The notes beneath the pieces are model-generated. The model saw only the letters and a list, made by a program, of their open reading frames with translations, did not search any database and was not told where the DNA came from. Below are positions 1 through 9,157 of a stretch of 64,000 nucleotides of DNA, piece after piece; position 1 is the stretch's first letter; each line of letters begins with the position of its first letter. The stretch covers positions 1-64,000 of the forward strand of contig MKTS01000008.1 in assembly GCA_001898335.1 (NCBI GenBank). Direction: 5' to 3'. Both the position numbers and the translations under genes were made by a program. The stretch is from Mucilaginibacter sp. 44-25 (lineage in GTDB: Bacteria; Bacteroidota; Bacteroidia; Sphingobacteriales; Sphingobacteriaceae).

Positions 1-185
1 GTTTTATTCGTGTCAATTTCTGTATGCTTAAAATTAGCTTTTACAAAAGCGGCAACCTCTGCTTTTGTAAGCCGCTTTGATCCCTGTGGTGCAACAGCAC
101 TCACGCCCTTGGTTAAAGCTAATTTTTGAGCAGAAGCATATTGGCTTATAAATAATATTGAAAAGAGGATGAGTATTTTTTTCAT
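1..185 (-). CDS. Small secreted protein, partial (C-terminus outside window)
   Basis: An open frame begins at the ATG at 185 and runs off the left edge; 61 codons are visible. The N-terminus MKKILILFSILFISQYASAQ is a clear Sec signal peptide with an ASA-Q cleavage site. The visible mature part is short, Lys/Ala-rich and not recognised. It starts 7 bp after the stop of the JAMM-motif lipoprotein gene on the same strand, so the two are probably cotranscribed. A partner, substrate or immunity-type role is possible but not shown by the sequence. Confidence 0.7.
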   Translation of the reverse strand, partial: MKKILILFSILFISQYASAQKLALTKGVSAVAPQGSKRLTKAEVAAFVKANFKHTEIDTNK

Positions 186-192
186 AATTAAT

Positions 193-1926
193 TTAATTAG
201 TAGGGCAATCAACCAATACTATTGTATTTGTAGTTTTATCTATTGATAAAGGAATATATTCGTTTGACCCATGGCCGGCCCTAAATAAACTAATTTTATC
301 ACCAAACATACTGATTAAAGCATATTCAGTTGAACCTCCGCTTTCTCTGGCTAAAGAATTGAATTGGGATATTATCTGGTCAACACTCATACTGTTGACT
401 TGCGCGCTTAATCCATTCCAGTCATTTACTGTTAAAACATAATTAAAATCTTCAGTAACTGCGGTAACCGATGCATTTGCCTTGTAAAAATCAACGGCGC
501 TTTGCCCCGCCAACCTAAGAGCACCATTGTTAGAAGTGGTGACCAAAAAAATCACATCAATAGGTGATGGGGCGCTTCCTCCCGGATGCGAGTGGGTTGC
601 ACCAATGGTATAACCATGAGTAGCGTCCCATGTAAAATTAGGTTCAAACCTGTCTGATGAAGAAGAAGTTGTACTTCCCCGAACAGGTATATTCATATAA
701 TTACCGCCCATTAAAGGGCTTTTTAAATTTGCGGGCAGCGAAGTTAAATTTTGTTCTGCTCCATACTCTTTTCCGTCAACGCTCAATAAAGTATTGTATA
801 CGGCCGTATTTTCCGTTGCCAGGTTCGCGTTTTGCGCATTAGCCTTTATCTGCCCCTTCTGTACACACGGATCTTTAAGCTTTACAGTGTCTGTAGGTAC
901 TGGCTGTGGTATTAAACATGGCTGATCAGCAGGATTACCCGGAGGATTTATACCTCCGCTCGGATCTATCGGAGTAACCGGAGGCTGATAAACCCGTACC
1001 TTTTTAGGTATCCCCTTGGCAGATACTTCAACAGGCTCGCCCCCGGGAGGGGTATTTGCAGGCGGGCAAATAGGAGGCGTAGATTCACTACCATTACCGC
1101 CTCCTGTTCCATCGTCTGCACAACTGGTGTATATCTTGGTAGTTTGGTAATATTTACAATCAAAAGGATTTGAATAAGTTAAATCATTAGTGTAATAAGC
1201 GCAATCTTCCCAATAGGTAGTAATTTGTACAGCATCACACACCTGTTTGTTCAATTTTAAACCATTCACAATCTGAACGCCTTTATTCCCGCCAGTCGAG
1301 GATACCTGCTTCTCGTATACTGCGTTAGTTACTACCCCATCAATATATTGCCAGCCATTAACAAACGAGCCGTTAAGACTATGGTATAATACCAGCCCTG
1401 TAAAATCTTTCTCCCTGTGGCTGTATGTATTATTTGTTATCTTCCCGTAATCTCCTTTTAAATAAGCAGAATCAGCAAGTATAGTCATAGTATATGCGCT
1501 ATAAACGCCTTGCCTTTTAATAATAAGTATGGAACTGATACTGGAAGATTTTTTATAGTTAAAAAGATTCGGATTTACCGACTTGGTAGAAAATGAAACA
1601 TCTCCGCTTTTAAGAGCAGGAAACTCAATGAAATCCATTTTCTTACTTTCAAACACAACACCCTTATCCCAATATGGGCTTAGTACATCTGTCCATTTTG
1701 ATGTGTCAACGTTTTGTATATTCAGCTTACTTTTCAATTTAACAGACAAAGGATATGCTTTATTATACCATTGTTTTGCAAGCATAATTGTATTCTCATC
1801 GCTTTCCTGTTGTTTGGTCGTCACCAAATCCTTTCTGCAACTATAAACTAAAAAGAGAAAAAGAAAAGCTAACAACAACCGTTGGCAGATCGCAAATTTG
1901 CTTATTGAATTAAGATGGTGTTTCAC
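193..1926 (-). CDS. Lipoprotein with C-terminal JAMM/JAB-like metalloprotease motif
   Basis: A 577-residue protein. The N-terminus has a hydrophobic stretch ending LVYSC, giving a lipoprotein Cys at residue 30, so it is probably anchored in the outer membrane. An N-terminal domain of unknown type (about 45-250) is followed by a Pro/Gly/Cys-rich linker (about 270-360) and a C-terminal domain. That domain contains HSHPGGSAPSPID, with His445, His447, Ser454 and Asp457. This resembles the zinc-binding HxH...SxxD core of JAB/MPN+ peptidases, with one residue fewer between the second His and the Ser than in RadC or AMSH. An isopeptidase/peptidase role is inferred only. The gene is more AT-rich than its neighbours. 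The constant-lipoprotein plus variable-domain layout resembles modular surface effectors, but no toxin partner is proven. Confidence 0.6.
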   Translation of the reverse strand: MKHHLNSISKFAICQRLLLAFLFLFLVYSCRKDLVTTKQQESDENTIMLAKQWYNKAYPLSVKLKSKLNIQNVDTSKWTDVLSPYWDKGVVFESKKMDFIEFPALKSGDVSFSTKSVNPNLFNYKKSSSISSILIIKRQGVYSAYTMTILADSAYLKGDYGKITNNTYSHREKDFTGLVLYHSLNGSFVNGWQYIDGVVTNAVYEKQVSSTGGNKGVQIVNGLKLNKQVCDAVQITTYWEDCAYYTNDLTYSNPFDCKYYQTTKIYTSCADDGTGGGNGSESTPPICPPANTPPGGEPVEVSAKGIPKKVRVYQPPVTPIDPSGGINPPGNPADQPCLIPQPVPTDTVKLKDPCVQKGQIKANAQNANLATENTAVYNTLLSVDGKEYGAEQNLTSLPANLKSPLMGGNYMNIPVRGSTTSSSSDRFEPNFTWDATHGYTIGATHSHPGGSAPSPIDVIFLVTTSNNGALRLAGQSAVDFYKANASVTAVTEDFNYVLTVNDWNGLSAQVNSMSVDQIISQFNSLARESGGSTEYALISMFGDKISLFRAGHGSNEYIPLSIDKTTNTIVLVDCPTN

Positions 1927-2094
1927 TGATAAGGTTTAAGATTTCTAAAATTATAATATCTTTTGCAAATACAAGAAAAAAGTTTAATTGAAGAAAAATT
2001 AACCTTATTCTATTTACCTTTTATTTAAATACCAAGTGCGAAACACAAGCATTCTATGTACAGAAAATCTTAATTTATTATATAGTTGGCTATT

Positions 2095-3066
2095 TTACTT
2101 CTTTAGTTCGGTTTGGTAAAGCACTTTGCCGTTTGCGTTAATGGCTTTAACATTTATCTTATCCTTATTAATGGCAAAGCACATAAAGCCGTGATCTGAT
2201 GCCTGGAAACGGCTGTAAGGTACGCCTTCGGTAACTTGCGTAAGCTCCGAACCTGCGCCTGATATAAACTGATGTGTAACACCCTCAGGTTTAAGGTGCT
2301 GCAAGGAATGGTCATGACCGGAAAGGTAAACGTCAACCTTATATTTGGCAAAAACAGGGCTCAGCTTTTCGCGTACAGTTAAAGTGTCATAATTTTTAAT
2401 ACGCGGACCAACGGTGTAATAAGGATGGTGGCCCACAATTATTTTCCACTTTACATCAGCAGGGGCGTTGCGTAACTGCTCGTCTATCCACACCATTTGC
2501 TGCTCCACCTGCGCTTTCCGCTCGGCATGCATCATGGGGTCGGTATCAATAAACAGCATTAGCAATTTATCATTATCCCCCAGCTTGTATTGTTTGGAAT
2601 AATAAAGGGCGGGCATACACCAGCGGCGGCTTACCTTGCTGTAACGTATTTGCGCTTCTGTGTCCGAACCATAATCGTGGTTGCCCAGCACCGGGTACCA
2701 ATCGCACTGCAGTGAGTGCGCTGTATAAATGTTTTCGAAAGAGTAATGCCACAGCGGGTCATGCTCGCTCACCACACCTCTTGGGTAAAAATTATCACCT
2801 ACCGATACCACAAAATCATTAGGGTTATTTAACGCCCAAAGCCCCATTTGCTTAGCCACTTCGGTTTGGTCATACTCCCCGTTACGGCCCCAATCGCCAA
2901 TCGCTATAAAGTGTACGTCATACTCATCTTTCAATGACGATGCCGACAGGTCCTCACTTTCCAGATGAGTTACTTCATTACTTTCAGCCATGGCCATAAG
3001 CGGGCTAACTAATGATGCGCCCAAGGTGGTAAGGGCCGTATTCTTAAGGAAATTTCTGCGTTTCAT
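2095..3066 (-). CDS. Tat-exported metallophosphoesterase, purple-acid-phosphatase-like
   Basis: A 323-residue calcineurin-like phosphoesterase. MKRRNFLKNTALTTLG carries a twin-arginine motif, so export of a folded, metal-loaded enzyme is expected. The binuclear metal motifs are all present in order: GDWG (Asp58), GDNFYPRG, GNHDYG, GHHPYYT and GHDHS. This is the pattern of tartrate-resistant/purple acid phosphatases, and the length fits the family. It should release phosphate from organic monoesters in the periplasm. The start lies 8 bp after the stop of the phospholipase C-like gene, so the two are cotranscribed. With the SusCD pair upstream this suggests stepwise use of a phosphorylated substrate. 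Confidence 0.85.
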   Translation of the reverse strand: MKRRNFLKNTALTTLGASLVSPLMAMAESNEVTHLESEDLSASSLKDEYDVHFIAIGDWGRNGEYDQTEVAKQMGLWALNNPNDFVVSVGDNFYPRGVVSEHDPLWHYSFENIYTAHSLQCDWYPVLGNHDYGSDTEAQIRYSKVSRRWCMPALYYSKQYKLGDNDKLLMLFIDTDPMMHAERKAQVEQQMVWIDEQLRNAPADVKWKIIVGHHPYYTVGPRIKNYDTLTVREKLSPVFAKYKVDVYLSGHDHSLQHLKPEGVTHQFISGAGSELTQVTEGVPYSRFQASDHGFMCFAINKDKINVKAINANGKVLYQTELKK

Positions 3067-3074
3067 ACAGGTAT

Positions 3075-4154
3075 TTATTTTTTGTTTGAACTAAATATCG
3101 GATCTGTCCTGAAGTACCCTCCTCCGGGAAAACTGATTACATAGTCTGACTTAAAGTGGGTACTTTTTAAGTAATAATCTGTAGAGATAATTTGCGCGCC
3201 TGAACGCATGGCCGCTTCAAAGCTGCTTTTATCATTTACTCTTGCTTCCTCCGTATCGCTATCGGCACGCGTACGCACAATATACCCTTTTTTAACCAGC
3301 GAGGTAATTTCTGCCAGTTCCTTACGGGCATTGTTCCTTACACAAATAGCGGCTTCGGGCGTGCCGGGCTGCGCATTGATAAACAATACCCTGCCCTTAA
3401 GCGATGGATGCCCCTTTACATATTCGAGGTTCTTAGGCACCTCCTCATCCAGCAGAAAGATGAACTTCCCTTTAGCTTTCTTGAGCGAAGGCCAATTTTG
3501 ATGCAACACCGCCTCTTCCAGCGTGATGTATTTGCCGCGCACATCGTCAGGGGTAATTACGTGGTTCAAGCCCAGGTTATCGGCTATCTCTTTATCCAGC
3601 TTATCATATATGGCAGAAGTAAACTTGTCCGGCACGGTAAAACCAGATCGCTTCATGGGCTCGTCCTTTGCGTTCATGGTAATAAAAATGGGGGTATGCC
3701 CAGGGTGGGCGTCAGACCATTTCTTTAACTCCTGCAAGCATAAGGCAAAGGTAGGGCAATTGCTGCGATAATCAATATCCTGTATATGAAAAACCTTAAA
3801 GCCTGGCTTTTTCATCAGGCCTTCGGTATCGTAAGGCGGTTGCCCCGCTGCCCAGGTTAAACCTTTAGGATGGGCATATTTACCTCCGGCCGTATCGGCA
3901 TAAACGTCAATCTCCAGGTTGCGCAAACCCATGTTTAATTGTGCTGTAAGACTGATATGCTCATAGTCGATCTTTGACATAGCTACCGAATCATTCTTTT
4001 GCAGCAATTTGAACAATTTGGGATCTATCGCTTTCTTATAGCTGTTATGCGACCCGATCACCTGTACATGGTTAATGGGCAAATCATCGCCTGGACCGGC
4101 AAGTTTTACAACCGGCAAAAGCGCTATCAGCAGTAAGCCAAATATATTTTTCAT
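3075..4154 (-). CDS. Secreted Ca2+-dependent phosphoinositide-type phospholipase C
   Basis: A 359-residue exported protein with a Sec-type N-terminus (MKNIFGLLLIALLPVV). HVQVIGSHNSYK with His36, LRNLEIDVYAD and VFHIQDID (His near 123) match the TIM-barrel PI-PLC-C1 family known from Streptomyces, which uses two catalytic histidines and a Ca2+ site. The expected reaction is cleavage of phosphoinositide or a similar glycerophospho-diester to a phosphorylated head group. It lies between susD and the acid phosphatase gene on the same strand. The order PLC then phosphatase would convert a phospholipid head group to alcohol plus phosphate. Exact substrate is unknown; bacterial members are poorly characterised. 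Confidence 0.78.
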   Translation of the reverse strand: MKNIFGLLLIALLPVVKLAGPGDDLPINHVQVIGSHNSYKKAIDPKLFKLLQKNDSVAMSKIDYEHISLTAQLNMGLRNLEIDVYADTAGGKYAHPKGLTWAAGQPPYDTEGLMKKPGFKVFHIQDIDYRSNCPTFALCLQELKKWSDAHPGHTPIFITMNAKDEPMKRSGFTVPDKFTSAIYDKLDKEIADNLGLNHVITPDDVRGKYITLEEAVLHQNWPSLKKAKGKFIFLLDEEVPKNLEYVKGHPSLKGRVLFINAQPGTPEAAICVRNNARKELAEITSLVKKGYIVRTRADSDTEEARVNDKSSFEAAMRSGAQIISTDYYLKSTHFKSDYVISFPGGGYFRTDPIFSSNKK

Positions 4155-4167
4155 ACGCGATGTTAAA

Positions 4168-4195
4168 AGAACAGCCGGTAAAAACCGGCTGTTCT
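4168..4195 (-). terminator. Hairpin between susD and phospholipase gene
   Basis: A perfect 12-bp stem (AGAACAGCCGGT / ACCGGCTGTTCT) with an AAAA loop. On the minus strand it is followed by TTTT. It lies immediately downstream of the susD stop (4202) and 14 bp before the phospholipase start. It could be a partial terminator or an mRNA-stabilising 3' hairpin that makes susCD more abundant than the downstream enzymes. Confidence 0.65.
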
Positions 4196-4201
4196 GCTTT
4201 A

Positions 4202-5794
4202 TTAATAACCGGTGTTTTGCACCAGGTTAGGGTTAGTTTTTAATTCTGTTGATGGTATAGGATATAACCTGCGGGTTGGGTCGGTATTCATTTTCAGATT
4301 ATCGTTCGGTAGCGGATACTCCACCTCGAACAAGCCATAACGGATAAGGTCGTTACGGCGCCACGCTTCCCACGAAAGCTCACGGGCACGCTCGTCAAGC
4401 AGGCTCGCCAGATCAATAGTTGATGCCGGTTGCGCACCTGCACGGGCACGCAGCTTATTTACCAGGCTAAGCGGTGTTTGCGCGTCGCCATTAATAACGG
4501 TTGGCGTTGCGCCGCGTAAAATAGCCTCGGCTTTCATCAGGTAAACATCAGCCAGCCTGAAAACAGGAACATCGTTACCATTTAAACGGGTCGACTGAAT
4601 GATCTGCGGATCCGGGTAGTACTTAATTGAACGTACACCTTCAGACTGGCTGGCAATGGTATTGCCCAAATCCATCGGTTTGCCCGGCACCAATATCAGT
4701 TGCGGTGTAATATTGATCTGGGTGGTAGTATTGGGGTAATACACCGGCTGGCTGGTGAAACCACCGTTACCATCCGGATAATACTGCGGGCCAACCAACC
4801 ATGTTTTGGTGCGGAAATCATTAGGGATATTAAAACGGTTATAAAACTCCGGCGTAGTACTCATGGCTATACTCAGGTTCACGTTAAGTCCGTAAGCCTG
4901 TGCCAGGTAAAAGAAAAAACCAAAGCGGGTAAACTGGTTACCCGGTATTTGCTGATCATAAGGGATAGCAAAAATAGTTTCGCTCACACCAGGGCCATTA
5001 GTAGGCAGGAAAATATCCCTGTATTTAGGAGTTAAAGAATAGTTGGTGTTAGCCTGCACGCTATCAGCCATGGTCACCACATCCTGGTTACGGTTGGTAC
5101 CGTTGTATACCGGGGCATTCAGGTACATTTTTGCCAAAAGGGCAAAAGCCATACCCTTTGTAGGGCGGCCATACTGCGCGGTATTGGTGGTGCTGTTACT
5201 GGTTTTTGCAGGCAGCAGTGGTAATACGGCTTTCAATTCACTTTCTATAAAGTCGAACACTTTAGCCCTTGGCTGGTTGGCCGGCGGGGTAGCTACCGGG
5301 AAGGTAGTAATAATGGGCACATTACCATAGCTATCCATCATAAAGTAATAGTACAGCGCGCGCATGGCCCTTATTTCGGCTGTATAGGCTGTTTTTATTG
5401 ATGCCGGAGAGTTAGCCGCGTCAATAACGGTTAATAAACGGTTACAGGTATTGATACCACTAAAGCCCCATTGCCATATGGCGGTAACTGTAGGGTGGTC
5501 GGCAGTCCAGGTGTGGTAATGTAACTGGCGGTACTGGCCACCATCGTCAAAGTTACCATCACGGGCCGGTATAATGGCCTCATCTGTTGAAAGCTCCTGA
5601 AGCCTCCAGTAGTTTACCGCGAAGTTTGACGAAAGGTTGGAATACATGGTACCTGTAAGCGCGTTATAATCTGCCGTGGTAACAGGGAAGTTAGATTTTG
5701 TGTATTGCGACTCTACCGGCACATCTAACTTAGTACAAGAGCTAACGGCTATTACTGCCGCGCATCCTGCTAATACTGTATATATCTTTTTCAT
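4202..5794 (-). CDS. SusD/RagB-family outer-membrane nutrient-binding lipoprotein
   Basis: A 530-residue lipoprotein with a lipobox ending AVSSC (Cys20). SusD-type features include RAMRALYYYFMMDSYGNVP in the N-terminal TPR-like part and the C-terminal DERARELSWEAWRRNDLIR followed by a YPIPSTELKTNPNL-type tail. It caps the SusC barrel at the cell surface and binds the substrate. It starts 20 bp after the susC stop, a normal SusCD pair. The neighbours are phosphoesterases rather than glycosidases, so the ligand is probably a phosphorus-containing compound; this is inference from context. Confidence 0.93.
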   Translation of the reverse strand: MKKIYTVLAGCAAVIAVSSCTKLDVPVESQYTKSNFPVTTADYNALTGTMYSNLSSNFAVNYWRLQELSTDEAIIPARDGNFDDGGQYRQLHYHTWTADHPTVTAIWQWGFSGINTCNRLLTVIDAANSPASIKTAYTAEIRAMRALYYYFMMDSYGNVPIITTFPVATPPANQPRAKVFDFIESELKAVLPLLPAKTSNSTTNTAQYGRPTKGMAFALLAKMYLNAPVYNGTNRNQDVVTMADSVQANTNYSLTPKYRDIFLPTNGPGVSETIFAIPYDQQIPGNQFTRFGFFFYLAQAYGLNVNLSIAMSTTPEFYNRFNIPNDFRTKTWLVGPQYYPDGNGGFTSQPVYYPNTTTQINITPQLILVPGKPMDLGNTIASQSEGVRSIKYYPDPQIIQSTRLNGNDVPVFRLADVYLMKAEAILRGATPTVINGDAQTPLSLVNKLRARAGAQPASTIDLASLLDERARELSWEAWRRNDLIRYGLFEVEYPLPNDNLKMNTDPTRRLYPIPSTELKTNPNLVQNTGY

Positions 5795-5814
5795 GTTAAT
5801 TGCTATTGAATAAA

Positions 5815-8800
5815 TTAAAACGACGCGTTTAAGCCAAATAAGAACGTACGCGTTTTAGGATAGTAATTGTTATTATCAATACCAGGTGTTACTCCACCCA
5901 GGTTTACCTCAGGGTCAATACCCTTGTATTTGGTAATTACAAACAGGTTATTGCCTGACAGGTACAAGCGGATAGATTTGATAGCCGTGATCTTTGGCTT
6001 AATGGTATAACCCAGCGTAGCGTTATCCAAGCGCACGTATGATCCGCTTTCCAGGAAACGGTCTGATATCAGGTACGCGTTAATGTCCTTGTATGACTCG
6101 CCCAGTGTAAACCTCGGGATGTTTTGCAGTTTAGCATCAGCCGGGTTGTTGAGGTTGGCCAAAGTGGCGTTGAGTATCTTGTTGCCGGCTACGCCACGGA
6201 TCAGGAAATTCAGGTCGAAGTTCTTGTAATAGAAGGTGTTTGTCCAGCCGTAAATTACCGTTGGCTGCGCGTTACCGGCTACACGCTGGTCTGTTGTTAA
6301 AGGCTGTGTAGCGATGGTGTTACCCGCGGCGTTCTGGTAAGTACTTACGCCATTAGCGTTTTTACCCATGTAATGCCATAAATAAAAAGTACCGATAGGC
6401 TGGCCAGGCAGTACAACCTGGCTAAAGTTACCAGACTGACCCTTGCCACCTAACTGGGCGGTATAAAACAGTGGAAGATTAAACTGGCCCTTTGATAAAC
6501 TTTCCACAACGTTCTTGTTGTGCGAAACGTTCACAGATGTTTTCCAGGTAAACGAACCGGCTTTAACCGCTGTTGCGTTTAACACCACCTCGATACCTTT
6601 GTTGCTGATATTCCCGGCATTCGCGGTGATGGTAGGAACGAAATACTGGGTTAATGACACCGGATAATCGGTATAAATCAGGTCAGACGTTTTCTTAATG
6701 TAATAGTCTATCGAACCGGTAATGCGGTTTTTGAATAAGCCAAAATCCAAACCAATGTTGGTGGTAGCTGTACTTTCCCATTTCAGGTTAGGGTTATCGT
6801 TACGTACCGGGCCAATAGCGTTGGTAATGTTTCCGTTTGACAGGAATTTGCTGCTGGTGCCGTTATTGGTTTGGGTACCGTATATCAATAGAGAGGTGAA
6901 TGCATCAAAACCAAGACTGTTACCAGATACACCGTAACCTGCACGAAGTTTCAGATCGCTGAATACGGGCAGTTTCTGCATAAAGTCCTCGCTGATGATC
7001 CTCCAGCCTACTGATGCCGCGGGGAACAAACCGTAACGGTGGTTAGCACCAAAAGCCGATGAACCATCATCACGCAATGATGCCTGCACCAGGTATTTGT
7101 CATCAAACTGGTACTGCGCACGGCCGTAATAAGAGATCAAACGCAGGGTTGATATCGGCGAGTTATCAAACACGATCTGTGATACCGATGCCGGGTTTGA
7201 CAGGAAAAGGTTATTATAAGTAAGGTTATCATTACTAAAGTTTTGGCTTTGTACGCCAAAACCATCATTGGTGCGGTTTTGCTGGTATGAATAACCTGCC
7301 AGTAATTTTAATGAATGGCGGCCAAAATCCCTGTCATAATTAAAGTAAGACTCAACTATGTTATTGGTGTTAAGATAAGCCGAACGGCGGGCTACACCAT
7401 TAAGGCCTACCGCCAGGCCCGACTGGCTGTTGAGGTAAGTATTGTAGTTGTACTGATCGCGTTGTTGCGAACCGCTAAGCGTGAATTTTAATCCCCTTAG
7501 AATGTCTACCTGCACAATACCATTGATCAGGGTTTTATTATCATTACTCTTAATGGTATTGTTGTTTAACAACGAGAGCGGGTTTAAAGTACCGCTACCT
7601 GTACGCTGGTAGTTCTCTTTGTAGGTACCATCAGGGTTAAACGGGCTCACTGTTGGCAGGTAGAACAGCATAGCCGGCAGTACATAATTCTGGTAAATAT
7701 CGTCGCTGTTGGTATTGCTATTGGTTAAGTTAAGGCTTAACTTAAGGCGGTTGTCAAAAAAACGCTGGTTAACATAACCACGGTATATGGTACGCTCCAA
7801 AGCGGTACGTTTTAACACCCCCTCGTTTTTAAAGTAGTTTACACTGGCCCCATAATCGGCACTGTTGCTGGCGCCATTATAGCTTAAGTTGTGGTTTTGT
7901 GAATAACCCTTGCGCTCAACCAGGTTTTGCCAATTAGTATTAGCACCGTTATCGTCAAGTGGTTTTGCCAAGGGAGCCACGCCGTTATCGGCCAGGTATT
8001 TACGCAGTTCATCACCAGTTAGCATATCTATCTTTTTAGATACTTCCTGCATAGTAGCGTAAGCGTTGTAGCTTAGATGGCTCTGGCCCGATTTAGACCT
8101 TTTGGTAGTTACGATAATTACACCGTTTGCCGCACGTGAACCGTAAATAGCGGTTGATGACGCGTCTTTTAAAACGTCGATAGTTTCAATATCAGAAGGA
8201 GCGAGTACATCAATTGAAGCACCCGGAACACCGTCTATTACATAGAAAGGCTCTGCGGCGCCGCTACGAAATGTTGACGGGCCACGCAGTATTACAGAAG
8301 GGGCGGCATTAGGGTCGCCGCTTTTGGTGATATTTAAACCGGCTACCTTACCCTGCAAAAGCTCGGCCGGGGTAGTGGTAGCACCCACGTTAAACTCTTC
8401 GGACTTTAAAGTGGTGATAGAACCCGTTACATCACGTTTGCTTGCTGTACCATAACCAATTACTACAACATCCTTCAGTTGTTTGGCATCCGGCACCAGG
8501 TTAGCGTTGATCACGTTGCCTGCACCCACAATTACATCTTTAGATAAATAGCCTACAAAGCTGAACCGTACGGTTGCATTGGCTCCGGGCACATTTAGTG
8601 TATACTGGCCTTTGGCATCCGTCATGGCGCCGGCATTGGTGCCCACTACGGTAACTGATACGCCCGGAAGCGGTTCGCGCTTCTCATCGGTAACCGTACC
8701 TCTTATAGTTTTCCCGGTTTGTGACATAGCCGGCAATACGCTGATCATGACAGCACACACCATCAGCAGCAATTGCCTTGGGTATTTTTTGCCATCATTT

Positions 8801-8826
8801 AAAAAACGCTTGTAAAATTGTTTCAT
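5815..8826 (-). CDS. SusC/RagA-family TonB-dependent outer-membrane transporter
   Basis: A 1003-residue protein from the ATG at 8826. An in-frame start at 8901 would add 25 residues ahead of an otherwise normal signal peptide, so the downstream ATG is chosen. Domains in order: signal peptide ending MSQ; carboxypeptidase-D-like beta-sandwich (IRGTVTDEKREPLPGVSV); the SusC signature DVVVIGYGT; a TonB plug with ILRGPSTFRSG and FYVIDGVPG, then GSRAANGVIIVTTK; and a long 22-strand barrel ending in Phe. It imports substrate caught by SusD. It is the first gene of a four-gene minus-strand operon with susD, phospholipase C and acid phosphatase. Confidence 0.94.
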   Translation of the reverse strand: MKQFYKRFLNDGKKYPRQLLLMVCAVMISVLPAMSQTGKTIRGTVTDEKREPLPGVSVTVVGTNAGAMTDAKGQYTLNVPGANATVRFSFVGYLSKDVIVGAGNVINANLVPDAKQLKDVVVIGYGTASKRDVTGSITTLKSEEFNVGATTTPAELLQGKVAGLNITKSGDPNAAPSVILRGPSTFRSGAAEPFYVIDGVPGASIDVLAPSDIETIDVLKDASSTAIYGSRAANGVIIVTTKRSKSGQSHLSYNAYATMQEVSKKIDMLTGDELRKYLADNGVAPLAKPLDDNGANTNWQNLVERKGYSQNHNLSYNGASNSADYGASVNYFKNEGVLKRTALERTIYRGYVNQRFFDNRLKLSLNLTNSNTNSDDIYQNYVLPAMLFYLPTVSPFNPDGTYKENYQRTGSGTLNPLSLLNNNTIKSNDNKTLINGIVQVDILRGLKFTLSGSQQRDQYNYNTYLNSQSGLAVGLNGVARRSAYLNTNNIVESYFNYDRDFGRHSLKLLAGYSYQQNRTNDGFGVQSQNFSNDNLTYNNLFLSNPASVSQIVFDNSPISTLRLISYYGRAQYQFDDKYLVQASLRDDGSSAFGANHRYGLFPAASVGWRIISEDFMQKLPVFSDLKLRAGYGVSGNSLGFDAFTSLLIYGTQTNNGTSSKFLSNGNITNAIGPVRNDNPNLKWESTATTNIGLDFGLFKNRITGSIDYYIKKTSDLIYTDYPVSLTQYFVPTITANAGNISNKGIEVVLNATAVKAGSFTWKTSVNVSHNKNVVESLSKGQFNLPLFYTAQLGGKGQSGNFSQVVLPGQPIGTFYLWHYMGKNANGVSTYQNAAGNTIATQPLTTDQRVAGNAQPTVIYGWTNTFYYKNFDLNFLIRGVAGNKILNATLANLNNPADAKLQNIPRFTLGESYKDINAYLISDRFLESGSYVRLDNATLGYTIKPKITAIKSIRLYLSGNNLFVITKYKGIDPEVNLGGVTPGIDNNNYYPKTRTFLFGLNASF

Positions 8827-8875
8827 AAATAATCTGTTTAAATTTTTGGAGTTTTTGTGCAATTTAAATTGACCG

Positions 8876-8883
8876 CAAAGTAA
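8876..8883 (-). promoter_or_regulatory. Possible -7 promoter element for susC operon
   Basis: On the minus strand TTACTTTG matches the Bacteroidota -7 consensus TAnnTTTG with one mismatch. It lies about 50 bp before the susC ATG. No TTG at the usual -33 distance is evident, which would fit an activator-dependent promoter. The tandem TTAA repeats lie 80-130 bp further upstream. Confidence 0.35.
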
Positions 8884-8963
8884 GGGCAGTTCTATTGCCA
8901 TAATATCAATTGAATATTAGCTTATTGATGATTTTCGCAACAAAAACACCCCACATGCCTGCT

Positions 8964-9004
8964 TTATTAAATAATTACTTAACGATGAATTAATGCTTAC
9001 TTAA
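8964..9004. promoter_or_regulatory. Tandem 11-bp-period TTAA repeats, Pho-box-like
   Basis: Three 8-mers TTACTTAA (8975-8982), TGAATTAA (8986-8993) and TTACTTAA (8997-9004) are separated by exactly 3 bp, so their TTAA cores repeat at 11-bp steps. A fourth TTATTAA lies one step (12 bp) further left at 8964-8970. Direct repeats with an 11-bp period are the known geometry of PhoB-family operators; in cyanobacteria the unit is an 8-bp TTAAC-containing word with 3-bp spacers. The repeats sit between the divergent susC and PHP-phosphoesterase genes, both linked here to phosphorus enzymes. Regulation by phosphate is inferred. Confidence 0.5.
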
Positions 9005-9157
9005 GACAAAGCCCCTAACCGGCTGCTCAACCCTGCAACTGCAAAAAGATAATAGTAAGCTAAAGATGGCTTTACACACTTTGCCTACTATTGCGCGCCG
9101 TTATTTTTATACCCCGGGATATTGGCCAAAAAAAAGATCCACTTTCATTTACATCAC

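Noticed and set aside
2095..8826. SusCD locus read as an ordinary polysaccharide utilisation locus
   Set aside because: None of the adjacent genes is a glycosidase, lyase or sulfatase; the partners are phosphoesterases.
8827..8901. Longer N-terminus for SusC
   Set aside because: The extra 25 residues precede a complete signal peptide and would include the likely transcription start region.
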